From positions 1-43,661 of the forward strand of contig CAIQHU010000180.1 in assembly GCA_903871735.1 (NCBI GenBank): a DNA stretch of 43,661 nt, read 5' to 3'. A program made the position numbers and the translations under genes. This DNA is from an uncultured beta proteobacterium (GTDB taxonomy: Bacteria; Pseudomonadota; Gammaproteobacteria; Burkholderiales; Burkholderiaceae). The notes beneath the pieces are model-generated. The model had not been told where the DNA came from, searched no databases, and saw nothing but the letters and a program-made list of their open reading frames with translations. Positions within the stretch are counted from its first letter, which is position 1. Each line of letters starts with the position of its first letter. This document shows, one piece after another, positions 8,217 to 16,923 of the stretch.

Positions 8217-9446
8217 ATGCCAAATAAAGCGCTAATTAAGAATGGGCTACCTGTCTTAATTGGCGTTTCTGTCTTACTCAGTTTGAGTATGGGAATTCGC
8301 CAAAGTCTTGGCATATTTATGCCGCCACTTACCCAAGAAATTGATGTTTCAGTTTCTGGATTTACCCTAGCAATCGCAGTTCAAAGCCTTTCTTGGGGAA
8401 TTCTACAGCCATTTATTGGTGCTTGGGCTGTCAGACACGGCTTTAAGTCACTCCTCATGATGGGAGCTTTTACGTATATCTGCGGTCTCATCATTCTAGG
8501 AACTGCTCAAGGTGGGTTCGCGGTATTTATTGGTGCAGGCCTGATCATTGGCTTCGCCCTAGCATGTACTGGCTCGGCTATTGCTATGGCTGTTGCATCT
8601 CGCTCGTCGCCGCCGGCTATGCGAAGCATGATTTTAGGTGTTGTTTCAGCGGCTGGGTCAATCGGGACTTTAATCGCCGCCCCAATCGGTCAAGTACTTT
8701 CACAAACCTACGGTTGGCGCTTTGGTGTTTTAGGATTTGTCATTTTATTGTGCATCATGATTCCAGCAGCCTGGTTTGCGGGCCGAGTTGATCAACTACC
8801 CATGCCACCTTCTCCTGTTAATGAAAATAATAATGCTAAAGAAATCGCTCTCATCGCTCTCAAATATCCACCTTTTTTAGTGATGACAATTGCTTATTTT
8901 GTTTGTGGTATGCAACTTGTTTTTATCACTACACACTTACCATCTTATCTCGAAATTTGTGGACTTGATCCAATGCTTAGTGCAAAAGCTCTTGGTGTAA
9001 TCGGCGGTTTTAATGCCTTGGGTAGCTTATTCTTTGGTTGGATAGGCGGCAAATACAATAAGCTTTTTATTTTAGGGATGATTTATATACTACGATCCAT
9101 TGGTATTGCAATTTATTTTTTCTCCTTTCCAAATCCAGAAAATACGTTAATATTCGCAGCCTTTATGGGATTTTTATGGCTTGGCGTAGCCCCCTTAGTG
9201 GCAGGCTCTATTAGCGAAACTTTCGGGGTTAAATGGCAGGCGATGTTAATGGGTGTCTCTTTTATGAGCCATCAATTAGGCAGTTTTATTGGAGCCTTTG
9301 GTGGAGGTCTTTTATATGATGCTCTGGGCTCGTATACCCTAGCATGGCAAATTGGAGTTGGGGTTGGGCTGAGTGCGGGTATAACGCAACTTCTGTTTTC
9401 ATTAACAAAACCAACTCAGACACCAACACTTGCAACAGCTCAGTAA
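8217..9446 (+). CDS. MFS transporter
   Basis: A 409-residue integral membrane protein with about twelve hydrophobic segments and a short central hydrophilic loop (around residues 190-215, rich in Asn). The first segments carry GIRQSLGIFMPPL and QSLSWGILQPFIG. This pattern recurs in MFS_1 carriers of the oxalate/formate antiporter or monocarboxylate type. It lies 17 bases after Bug(2) on the same strand, an unusual pairing because Bug proteins normally work with TctAB. The carrier may move the same or a related carboxylate in or out; this is inference. A strong bidirectional terminator (9743-9780) lies downstream. Confidence 0.88.
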   Translation: MPNKALIKNGLPVLIGVSVLLSLSMGIRQSLGIFMPPLTQEIDVSVSGFTLAIAVQSLSWGILQPFIGAWAVRHGFKSLLMMGAFTYICGLIILGTAQGGFAVFIGAGLIIGFALACTGSAIAMAVASRSSPPAMRSMILGVVSAAGSIGTLIAAPIGQVLSQTYGWRFGVLGFVILLCIMIPAAWFAGRVDQLPMPPSPVNENNNAKEIALIALKYPPFLVMTIAYFVCGMQLVFITTHLPSYLEICGLDPMLSAKALGVIGGFNALGSLFFGWIGGKYNKLFILGMIYILRSIGIAIYFFSFPNPENTLIFAAFMGFLWLGVAPLVAGSISETFGVKWQAMLMGVSFMSHQLGSFIGAFGGGLLYDALGSYTLAWQIGVGVGLSAGITQLLFSLTKPTQTPTLATAQ

Positions 9447-9742
9447 CTGCTTACAACATCCTGTTAATCAAGTAAACAGTTCCCGTGATCAATGTGATTA
9501 CCCATATGGTGATCAGCAGCTTAGAATGATCCCCCAATTAAATGCTCATATTCTATCTAGGTATGATGCATAAAAACGATAACACTTTTGAGCGTATAAA
9601 TAGAGCTGCATGCTTTTTCCTGACCTATCCCAAATTTCCTAAATTTCACTCTTCTCTCAATGATGTCTATGAAGTGAAAATTATTTCTCATTAGAAATGA
9701 AATACAGCTCAATAACCTGATGCGATTCGAAGGGCATAATTT
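9447..9742. other. Intergenic stretch without a convincing gene
   Basis: Between the MFS gene and the terminator at 9743-9780 I see only AT-rich sequence, a pair of TGATCA palindromes about 20 bases apart and one 43-codon open frame (start near 9568) with no clear Shine-Dalgarno and no recognisable features. I do not call a gene. Confidence 0.5.
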
Positions 9743-9780
9743 AAAAAGTCGCCTGTAATTACATACTGGCGACTTTTTTT
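9743..9780. terminator. Bidirectional intrinsic terminator
   Basis: AAAAAGTCGCC (9743-9753) pairs perfectly with GGCGACTTTTT across a 14-base loop, and the plus strand continues with a T-run to 9780. The A-run on the 5' side gives the minus strand its own T-run. It separates the convergent MFS and Bug(3) genes. Confidence 0.85.
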
Positions 9781-9815
9781 AGGACTCCTCTAAAAAGCAA
9801 AGAAAAATCATCTAG

Positions 9816-10802
9816 TTATTTAGGTTGGTAGCCTACTGCTTTTACAATTTCACCAAAACGCGTATATTCTCGCTTAAAGATAGCTTCAAAATATTCCGGT
9901 GACTGAGCAATTCCAACTAATCCAAGCCCAGGTAAACGCTCAACAACTTCTGGTGCTTCTACCGCGCCATTAATTGCCGCATTGAGTTTTTTAATGATCT
10001 CTGAAGGTGTATTCGCTGGAGCAGCAAATCCAAAATCACCATTTGCAACAAAGTTAGGGACTGTTTCAGAGACCGTTGGCACATTTGGAAATTGACTGAC
10101 TCGGGTAAGATTAGTGACATTGAGCAGTGTCAGCTGATTCGCCTTAATAAAGGGCGACATAGCAGATACGCCATCACCAGCAGCCATAATTTGCCCAGAA
10201 ATTAAATCTGTAGCAATTTGCGTTGCACCTTTATAAGGGACATGCGTAAAGGTAATGCCGGCTCTCTTTGCCAAGTCTTCAAACCAAAGATGCGGGAACC
10301 CACCCTCACCATTGGATCCGTAAGTTAACTTGCCAGGATTGGCTTTTGCCCAAGAAATTAACTCAGGTAGTGTTTTAAATGGCACATTATTATTAGTTAC
10401 TAGAACATTAAAGTTCCGAACCGATAATGCAACACGTACTAAATCCTTTGTGACGTCATAACCTAAGTTTTTAGTTGTATGTGGCTGAACAATAATAGTT
10501 CCTGATTGCACTGCACCAATGGTATAGCCATCAGGTTTTGCCTTAATTGTTGCAGCAGTTCCAATCCGTCCACCAGCGCCAACCACGTTCTCCACAATGA
10601 TTGGCTGACCTAACCGAGCAGACATCCCAGTTTGCAATAACCGAACAGCAATATCTATCGTGTTTCCTGGTGGGAAGGGGACGATGACACGGATTGGACG
10701 GTCAGGCCAATTAGATTGGGCGTGCACGAACATGGATGGTCCAAGTATGGCACTTGCAGCAAGGCCCTTGATAACTGCTCTTCGTTGTTTTAGTTGATTC
10801 AT
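9816..10802 (-). CDS. Bug/TctC-family periplasmic substrate-binding protein (3), Tat-like leader
   Basis: I choose ATG 10802 because AAGGA lies about 7 bases upstream; an earlier in-frame start at 10829 would add 9 residues. The 328-residue product begins MNQLKQRRAVIKGLAASA, a twin-arginine-like leader ending at HAQ. The ligand loop reads IVPFPPGNTIDIAVR instead of the usual PGG-x-x-D. Further features are VVGAGGRIG, KPDGYTIG, SNGEGGFPHLWFED and a C-terminal SPEYFEAIF. Bug(10) at 30690 shares these traits, so the two are close paralogues. It lies 44 bases downstream of Bug(4) in the same direction, so two receptors are in tandem without any membrane subunit. Confidence 0.9.
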   Translation of the reverse strand: MNQLKQRRAVIKGLAASAILGPSMFVHAQSNWPDRPIRVIVPFPPGNTIDIAVRLLQTGMSARLGQPIIVENVVGAGGRIGTAATIKAKPDGYTIGAVQSGTIIVQPHTTKNLGYDVTKDLVRVALSVRNFNVLVTNNNVPFKTLPELISWAKANPGKLTYGSNGEGGFPHLWFEDLAKRAGITFTHVPYKGATQIATDLISGQIMAAGDGVSAMSPFIKANQLTLLNVTNLTRVSQFPNVPTVSETVPNFVANGDFGFAAPANTPSEIIKKLNAAINGAVEAPEVVERLPGLGLVGIAQSPEYFEAIFKREYTRFGEIVKAVGYQPK

Positions 10803-10846
10803 TTTTTTCCTTTTAGATTGATTGGTCAAAACTAAGTCTTACGTAT

Positions 10847-11890
10847 TTAATTCTTCACTGGCTCGGGCTTGACTACTTTTTGCAAAACCTTGAGAACTTT
10901 TACCGAGTCTTCGGTATAGTATTTTTTAAAATCTGGGCCCTCTCGATATTCCATAAGAAATCCAGCCTTTTGCATCCCGGTTATGAATTTTTCAGACTTA
11001 CTCGTTTCTTTAATGGCATCGCGAAGTCGTTGTACTATTTCGTTTGGCGTTCCTGCCGTTACAAATAAGCCAAACCACAAACTATATTTAACATCAATTC
11101 CTAACTCAATCATTGTTGGAGCATCCGGAACCAAAATCTGGCGTTTATCAGAAGTTACTGCTAAAACGCGAATTTTTCCCGAACTTAAATTCGCACTCAA
11201 AACCGCCGGATTAAGAAATGTAGTCTGTACTTCACCCCCTAAAAGACCAAGAAAAGCTGGGCCAACACCTTTGTATTGAATCTGATTAAACGAAGCTTTT
11301 ACAGTGTCACCAACTAATTCAAAGGCCACATGGATTGGCGCTAAATTACCAGATGATGAATAATCAATCGAGTTTGGCTTTGCCTGAACTGCTCGCACCA
11401 TTTCTAAGGCCGTTTTAAAGGGTGAGTCTGATCTCACCACCAAAAAAAGGGGATCATTTGAAAACATTGCCAAGGGTTCAAGCTGATTCATCTCATATGA
11501 AGGCTTTCTAGCAGCCAACTTCTCTATATCCGGATACGTGACATTCGAGTTATTCGCCATAACTAAGTTGTAACCGTCTGGTGCAGCTTTGGCAACATAG
11601 GACGTACCAATCGAGCCGCCGGCGCCCGTTTTATTGACTACAACCACTGACTGCTTAAGAGCCTCACTTAATGGTTCTGCTACTAGTCTTGCAACTAAAT
11701 CATTTCCTCCACCTGGAGCAAAGGGAACAATGATATTGATTGGCCTGTCAGGAAAACGGTTTTGTGCATGTGTAAACCCTACAATCAACAAGAGACTAGC
11801 CGTAGCAATGTAAAAAAAAAGCCTCTTTAATTTTTTTTCTAATTGCCTGCACGTAAGCTGCGTTTCGATAATGTTTATGATGCAGAGCAT
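10847..11890 (-). CDS. Bug/TctC-family periplasmic substrate-binding protein (4)
   Basis: A 347-residue Bug/TctC protein with an unusually long N-region before the hydrophobic core: the signal peptide ends near FTHAQ at about residue 43. GGAG lies 7 bases before ATG 11890 and supports this start. Family landmarks are INIIVPFAPGGGNDLVARL, VVVNKTGAGGSIG, APDGYNLV and QYKGVGPAFLGLLGGE. It shares LWFGLF and YREGPDF with Bug(2), marking a subgroup. It is the first gene of a two-receptor transcript with Bug(3). No enzyme is attached to this unit. Confidence 0.9.
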   Translation of the reverse strand: MLCIINIIETQLTCRQLEKKLKRLFFYIATASLLLIVGFTHAQNRFPDRPINIIVPFAPGGGNDLVARLVAEPLSEALKQSVVVVNKTGAGGSIGTSYVAKAAPDGYNLVMANNSNVTYPDIEKLAARKPSYEMNQLEPLAMFSNDPLFLVVRSDSPFKTALEMVRAVQAKPNSIDYSSSGNLAPIHVAFELVGDTVKASFNQIQYKGVGPAFLGLLGGEVQTTFLNPAVLSANLSSGKIRVLAVTSDKRQILVPDAPTMIELGIDVKYSLWFGLFVTAGTPNEIVQRLRDAIKETSKSEKFITGMQKAGFLMEYREGPDFKKYYTEDSVKVLKVLQKVVKPEPVKN

Positions 11891-12095
11891 TGCTTATCTC
11901 CAATTTGTAAATTTAATTAATTAAACGCCTTTAACATTAGGCATTTTGGTGACTTATTCTAACGGAAAATAATCAATTTTTCAGGGTTTTGCCTTAAAAA
12001 AAATTAAATAAAAGCTCTCTATAACCCCATAACCATGTCTTCTAATCGAGTAATGAAAGTTTGTATGATATTTTTTTAACTTCAAGAGCAAGATT

Positions 12096-12422
12096 ATGAG
12101 CAGAAGTATGAAGAAAAATCCTTTCTTTAGCTACGCTGGATGTCATAGTGAAAAAAAAGATAAAAAAAGTTGGCATTCTCGCTGGCGTTCTCACGAGCGT
12201 CAGGCATTTCGGAAATTATCAATCGAAACTATAGATACCCATCAAACAACCTTAAGAAATCAAATTAGCTCAACTTGGATGATGGGTAAGGATGGCCGTT
12301 ACTACTGGCCCATCTCTGAACAAAATCAAATAGCGCAAATACTTGCTCAAAGAAAAGGTAAGACTCAATCAGAGTTGCAGAAGATAAAAGCTCGGCTGTT
12401 ACACAGGTGGCGTGGCAAGTAA
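12096..12422 (+). CDS. Small basic hypothetical protein
   Basis: A 108-residue, strongly basic protein with no signal peptide or membrane segment. The N-terminus (MKKNPFFSYAGCHSEKKDKK, then WRSHERQAFRK) resembles small proteins of unknown function found in many Gram-negative genomes and phages with a K-N-P start and a basic R-rich helix; I recognise the pattern only loosely. The C-terminus is a charged helix (QRKGKTQSELQKIKARLLHRW). Purine-rich AAGAGCAAGA lies upstream. It stands alone between a divergent Bug gene and a hydrolase. Nucleic-acid binding is possible from charge, but no function is assigned. Confidence 0.6.
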   Translation: MSRSMKKNPFFSYAGCHSEKKDKKSWHSRWRSHERQAFRKLSIETIDTHQTTLRNQISSTWMMGKDGRYYWPISEQNQIAQILAQRKGKTQSELQKIKARLLHRWRGK

Positions 12423-12627
12423 AATGGTACACACCTATGGAGTCTCGCTCTGCCCCTATGATGTAACTATCTTTTTTCGGTTACATGTAATATAAGGCGA
12501 CATATGCTTTTTAGAGCCTTCCTAGGTCATTTTTAATATGAGTCCATTCGATCTGCGATACAACCTGACAACTATTACTCAAATTGTCATACAATGAATT
12601 CACTACCATTTTACAAAGAGACGAGCT

Positions 12628-13446
12628 ATGCGTACCCGCCTAATTTCCATTCCAACAGATACTTTTCCACTAGATGGTGTCATGTATGAGCCAGACAGTA
12701 AAGTCATCGGTTCAGCACTGTACTTTCATGGCAATACGATGAACTTTTATACTGGTGCTGCACGCTTCTTACCTGAAGCGATGTGCGCTTTAGGACTGGT
12801 TTTTGTGGCGTTTAATCGTCGTGGTCATGATATTTTATCGACTAGAGCTAGTCGGCAGGCTGTCGGTGGGGCTTATCAAACTGTTGCCGAATCTGTTGCA
12901 GATAATGCGTACGCCGCAACGTGGATGAAAGAACAGGGTTATGCTAACCCCATCATTTTAGGCCATAGCTATGGCGGTATGTTATCAACTCAACACGTCG
13001 TTGATCACCCGGCTACACCTGCCCTCATTTTATTATCAGCAGGGCGTGGTGGTATCGCTCAAGATACTACTGGAGGAACTGAAAAACTATTCGCTATGGA
13101 TCGTCTTGAAGAACTTACCATTCAGGCAAAAGAATTGGTCGCTAAGGGGCGGGGGGAGGACTTAATAATGATGCCAGGGTGGTGGTACATTTCAAGTGCA
13201 ACTAGTTTTTTAGATCGACTGCTACATGTCCCAGATACAATCGCCTTGGCACCTAAAATTACCTGTCCTGTTTTGGCTATTCGCGGAGACTTAGAGGATG
13301 TGCACCGCTATCCAGCCGAAGAGTTTCAGGCGGCTTGTGGTCAGCATTGCCATGTCGAAATTATCCCTCATTGCGATCATTTCTATAATCAACGCGAGGA
13401 TGCTGTAATTCAAGTGGTTGGTGACTGGCTCAAAAAATATATCTGA
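12628..13446 (+). CDS. Alpha/beta hydrolase
   Basis: A 272-residue cytoplasmic alpha/beta-hydrolase. FHGNTMNFYTG near residue 33 forms the oxyanion region, G-H-S-Y-G holds the nucleophile Ser114, the acid is probably the Asp of AIRGDLEDVH, and HCDHFY near the C-terminus gives the catalytic His. The fold and order match serine hydrolases of the esterase/lipase group. The start ATG 12628 is preceded by AGAGACG. It is monocistronic, and its end converges on the alcohol dehydrogenase operon with a hairpin between them. No substrate can be inferred. Confidence 0.82.
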   Translation: MRTRLISIPTDTFPLDGVMYEPDSKVIGSALYFHGNTMNFYTGAARFLPEAMCALGLVFVAFNRRGHDILSTRASRQAVGGAYQTVAESVADNAYAATWMKEQGYANPIILGHSYGGMLSTQHVVDHPATPALILLSAGRGGIAQDTTGGTEKLFAMDRLEELTIQAKELVAKGRGEDLIMMPGWWYISSATSFLDRLLHVPDTIALAPKITCPVLAIRGDLEDVHRYPAEEFQAACGQHCHVEIIPHCDHFYNQREDAVIQVVGDWLKKYI

Positions 13447-13521
13447 TTTTACCCAGATACGCCGTTAAGATTGGCTGAGTGTTTACTAGAAAATTATTTG
13501 CTTAGCTAACTTTTAAAAATT

Positions 13522-13548
13522 CATCATCTTTTTACTAAAAAGATGATG
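13522..13548. terminator. Hairpin at convergent junction
   Basis: CATCATCTTTTT and AAAAAGATGATG form a perfect 12-bp stem with a 3-base loop. It lies between the convergent hydrolase and alcohol dehydrogenase genes. The T-run is inside the stem rather than after it, so it may act as an mRNA-end stabiliser or a weak terminator. Confidence 0.5.
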
Positions 13549-13585
13549 CATACCTGGCCATCAAAAAAAATTTCTTTAACTCAAA

Positions 13586-14632
13586 TTACGTCATTATCAT
13601 TCCAACGCGCCCCAAGGTTTGGCCATTTCGAATGGCTTGATGCAATGCCGGAATTTCGGCTAAAGAAACTGTTTGGGTAACAATTGGCTTGATTTTTTTA
13701 TCGCGGATTAATTCTAAAGTACGGCCAATTTCTGCCAAAGTAACGTACCGAGCTGCATGTATCTCAAGACCCCGGTGGAGTAATCTCTGTGGATCTACTA
13801 AAAAACTAGGATCTGTTTGATAAACACCCGCTGGACTTGAGCCAACAATCACTAAACGCCCACCTACCGCTAAAGAGGCTAATGATTGCTCTAATGAATT
13901 CTTTGATCCGACAATATCGATTACAGCATCCACGCCGATGCCGTTAGTCGCGCTCATTACCTGCTCGGCAATTGATCCTTTGGCTGCGTCAATCAATAGG
14001 TCAGCACCAATTGTCTGGATAAAATCCATCTTGACTTGCCCAAGATCTGCAGCTAAAACGCGGGCCCCACACAAACTTGCCATCTGTATCATGTGTATGC
14101 CAACTCCACCCGCAGCACCAACGACTAAAACCGTATCACTTGGCTTTAATTTAGCCTCCTTAATGCATGCATGATAGGGCGTGGCAATTGCATCCGAACC
14201 AATCGCAGCATCGATGTCCGAAACCCCATCGGGAATGGCGATCACGTTGCGCTCAGGTAAGGCAACATACTCTGCATAACCCCCGTCAGTCGCTTGTCCC
14301 ACATTACCAATAGAGGCCAAGCATAAAGTTTCTCGGCCACTCCGGCAATTGACGCACTGACCACAAGTCAAATAAAAATGATTCGTGACGCGAGTACCAA
14401 CCGCTACACTTCGTACTTGTGACCCGACCTCAACAATTCGACCAGCAATTTCATGCCCTGGGATTCTTGGGTATTGTTTTACTCTTCCTGGCGTAGCTAA
14501 TAAGTTCACAACAGTCAAGCCGACTCCACAAGCGCTAACTTGAACCAAAACTTCACTTGGTCCAATTTTAGGTTTAGGAACCTCTTTTAATTGCAAGTCC
14601 CCACCAAATTCTTCAATGACTAATGCCTGCAT
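13586..14632 (-). CDS. Medium-chain (zinc-type) alcohol dehydrogenase family protein
   Basis: A 348-residue MDR protein. The structural zinc site is complete (Cys90, Cys93, Cys96, Cys104 in CGQCVNCRSGRETLC), and the NAD(P)-binding loop reads VVGAAGGVGIHMIQ. At the catalytic zinc site GHE (His60, Glu61) is present, but the usual Cys of GVC is Gly38 in ACGVGLTVVN; I have an impression that a whole subfamily shares this. GGAG lies before ATG 14632. It is the last gene of a probable SDR-amidohydrolase-Bug-ADH operon (17685 to 13586, gaps of 24-93 bases), suggesting oxidation or reduction of an intermediate of the imported compound. Confidence 0.85.
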   Translation of the reverse strand: MQALVIEEFGGDLQLKEVPKPKIGPSEVLVQVSACGVGLTVVNLLATPGRVKQYPRIPGHEIAGRIVEVGSQVRSVAVGTRVTNHFYLTCGQCVNCRSGRETLCLASIGNVGQATDGGYAEYVALPERNVIAIPDGVSDIDAAIGSDAIATPYHACIKEAKLKPSDTVLVVGAAGGVGIHMIQMASLCGARVLAADLGQVKMDFIQTIGADLLIDAAKGSIAEQVMSATNGIGVDAVIDIVGSKNSLEQSLASLAVGGRLVIVGSSPAGVYQTDPSFLVDPQRLLHRGLEIHAARYVTLAEIGRTLELIRDKKIKPIVTQTVSLAEIPALHQAIRNGQTLGRVGMIMT

Positions 14633-14656
14633 TCGACTCTCCTAGATGGCGCGTAA

Positions 14657-15637
14657 TTACTCTAGCTCAATACCAAGCTTTCTTCCTAAAATACCCCATT
14701 TTTTTACATCTTCACTCATAATTGCAGCAAATTGTTGCGGAGTCGTCCCAACAGGCTCATTCCCACCGTCTGTGATCGTCTTCACAATTTCCGGCTTCTT
14801 TAAAATGATTGCAATCTCTCTACTCAACTCATCCACGATTTCGGGCGGTGTCTTGGCCGGAGCTAAAACCCCATACCAAACGACCGAGTCGTAGCCAGTC
14901 AATCCTGATTCCGCGATAGTGGGGACATCTGGAGCTAATAGGGAGCGCTTCACACCACCCGTAGCAATCATTTTTAAACGGCCCGCCTTAACCATCGGTA
15001 AAGTAGTGAAAATATTTGCTAAAGCAAATTGAATTTCATTTTGAACTAATGCCAGTGTAATTGGAGCAACCCCTTTATAAGGCACATGTGTTGTTTTGAT
15101 CCCAGCCATCGCATTCATTTGCTCAGTCATTAAATGCGGTGCGCTCCCTTGACCAGATGAGCCATAATTTAATTTATTGGGGTTCGCTTTAGCGTACGCC
15201 ACAAACTCCTTGAAGTTATTGACGGGTAAACTCGGGTTAATCAGCAATACTAATGGTGACTGAATAGTTAACGATACGGGTATAAAATCCTTGATCGGAT
15301 CATAGGGTAATTTTTTAAACAATTCTGCGCTCATCGCATGCGTTGAAAAAACTGTTAACAATGTATAGCCATCTGGTTGCGCTTTGGCAACCGCATCCGT
15401 ACCGACAATTCCAGAGGCGGCTGGGCGATTTTCAACAATGAAGGATTGTCCAAACTTCTCAGTCAAATGGACGCTCAATAAGCGTGCAATCGCATCTGAC
15501 CCCCCACCTGGCGCAAGTGGCACAATCATCCGAACCGGACGAACCGGATAAGTTGGAGAAGCTTTTGCAAATTGGATGGGTGCTAGTGAACTCAACATCA
15601 CTGCCCCAACAGATTTCACAAATGGACGGCGTTTCAT
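14657..15637 (-). CDS. Bug/TctC-family periplasmic substrate-binding protein (5), Tat-like leader
   Basis: The start is ATG 15637 with AGGGAA upstream; the preceding TTG would add only one Met. The 326-residue product starts MKRRPFVKSVGAVMLSS, matching a twin-arginine leader (RR-x-F-x-K), with cleavage near AKA. Landmarks: VRMIVPLAPGGGSDAIAR, VENRPAASGIVG, QPDGYTLL, THVPYKGVAPITLAL and VWYGVLAPAKTPPE. Tat export would imply folding before export, which some Bug proteins may do. It sits inside the SDR-amidohydrolase-Bug-ADH operon, 24 bases ahead of the alcohol dehydrogenase. Confidence 0.92.
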   Translation of the reverse strand: MKRRPFVKSVGAVMLSSLAPIQFAKASPTYPVRPVRMIVPLAPGGGSDAIARLLSVHLTEKFGQSFIVENRPAASGIVGTDAVAKAQPDGYTLLTVFSTHAMSAELFKKLPYDPIKDFIPVSLTIQSPLVLLINPSLPVNNFKEFVAYAKANPNKLNYGSSGQGSAPHLMTEQMNAMAGIKTTHVPYKGVAPITLALVQNEIQFALANIFTTLPMVKAGRLKMIATGGVKRSLLAPDVPTIAESGLTGYDSVVWYGVLAPAKTPPEIVDELSREIAIILKKPEIVKTITDGGNEPVGTTPQQFAAIMSEDVKKWGILGRKLGIELE

Positions 15638-15723
15638 CAAAAATTCCCTAAATAATTATGATTAAAGGTCAGGTTTTGAATTCCAAGAACGCATTACCTA
15701 ACCAGTATATTTTAAAAAATCGA

Positions 15724-16830
15724 TTAAATTTTTAGATTCAACAACTTGACCGCGTTAGCACCCAAAATGTTATACCGATCTTCATCAGTTAACTCAGGAG
15801 TATTCATGATATGGCCAACTGGATCTTCTTCCCAAGGAATCGGCCAGTCCGTTCCAATCATCAATTGGCTTGGCCCAACCTGAGCTGCTAAGTGCCGAAG
15901 AGCCTCGCCAGTAAATACTAAAGTATCAAAATAAATTTGATTGAGATATTCAGTAGGCAACTTTTTGAGTTTGATTTCTGGATTACAGTTCGATGGCGAA
16001 ATATAACAGCTACGATTCATCCTCGGCGCGTAAGATCCTAGGAAACCACCACCGTGAGCTGCTAGTATTTTTAATTTTGGAAATTTATCAAAAATACCTT
16101 CATAAATTAATTTCTCAAGGGCAATGGTTGTATCCAAAGGATTACCAATCGTGTTGGCTAACCAACCATTACCTTTAAATCGTGACTCTAGTTGCGGAGT
16201 ACTCTGTGGATGAATAAATAAAGTGGCTCCTAGTTCTTCAGCCTTCGCTAAAACAGGATGGTATTTAGGATGACAAAAATCATCGCCTAAAACACTTCCA
16301 CCAATCGCCGCACCCTGCAGACCAAATTTCGTCATCGCTTCTTCTAATTGCTTAACTGCCATGTCTGGATACTGCATCGCCAGCGATGCAAAAGCACCAA
16401 ACCGAGTCGGAGCCATTGCGCATAATTCAACCAATTTTTGGTTATTCAGGGCGCAAACTTTCTCAGCTAAGTCTCTGTCTGCCTTGTACCAATATGGATT
16501 AATGCTTAAGATCTCCATATCGATACCCATCGCATCCATATCTTTAATCCGCTCTTCAATCACAATAAAATGCTCTTGAGCACCTTTGGTTGGTGGAATA
16601 ATTCCCTTACCGTTCTCACCCATTAAATCAATCGATTCTTGGAACAAACAATGCGTATGAATGTCGACCGTCTTGGCTTGCTTGCCGTTAATAATGACCG
16701 GTGGTCTTTTGTATGGGCCTGGCTTACCTCCGCCACCTTCAGGTACTGCTGGCTTCATACAGCAACCACAAAAAATTAATCCGCCTAAACCACTAGCACT
16801 TTTTTTCAACGAATTGAGATACTGGCCCAT
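15724..16830 (-). CDS. Amidohydrolase-2 family metal-dependent hydrolase/decarboxylase (ACMSD-like)
   Basis: A 368-residue TIM-barrel amidohydrolase. The metal-binding HxH is VDIHTHCLF (His58, His60); a later His sits in FIHPQ, another in LAAHGGGFLG, and the C-terminal Asp is in MIGTDWPIPW. This set fits the amidohydrolase-2/ACMSD branch, which contains decarboxylases of aromatic acids such as gamma-resorcylate and 5-carboxyvanillate, as well as hydrolases. Unusually, about 50 residues precede the HxH, including a Cys cluster (CGCC, residues 21-24) and a Gly/Pro-rich linker. AAGGA lies 6 bases before ATG 16830. It is the second gene of the SDR-amidohydrolase-Bug-ADH operon; an aromatic or cyclic acid substrate is inferred. 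Confidence 0.8.
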   Translation of the reverse strand: MGQYLNSLKKSASGLGGLIFCGCCMKPAVPEGGGGKPGPYKRPPVIINGKQAKTVDIHTHCLFQESIDLMGENGKGIIPPTKGAQEHFIVIEERIKDMDAMGIDMEILSINPYWYKADRDLAEKVCALNNQKLVELCAMAPTRFGAFASLAMQYPDMAVKQLEEAMTKFGLQGAAIGGSVLGDDFCHPKYHPVLAKAEELGATLFIHPQSTPQLESRFKGNGWLANTIGNPLDTTIALEKLIYEGIFDKFPKLKILAAHGGGFLGSYAPRMNRSCYISPSNCNPEIKLKKLPTEYLNQIYFDTLVFTGEALRHLAAQVGPSQLMIGTDWPIPWEEDPVGHIMNTPELTDEDRYNILGANAVKLLNLKI

Positions 16831-16923
16831 TACTTTTCCTTAAAATAGTTTGTTCTTGACAAAACTTTAACATAAACAGATGGCCCTAACCGATAATGCG
16901 CCGAGGGGCTTACGGATCAATCC

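Noticed and set aside
9568..9696. 43-codon open frame in the gap after the MFS gene
   Set aside because: No clear Shine-Dalgarno, no recognisable features, and the length is expected by chance in AT-rich sequence.
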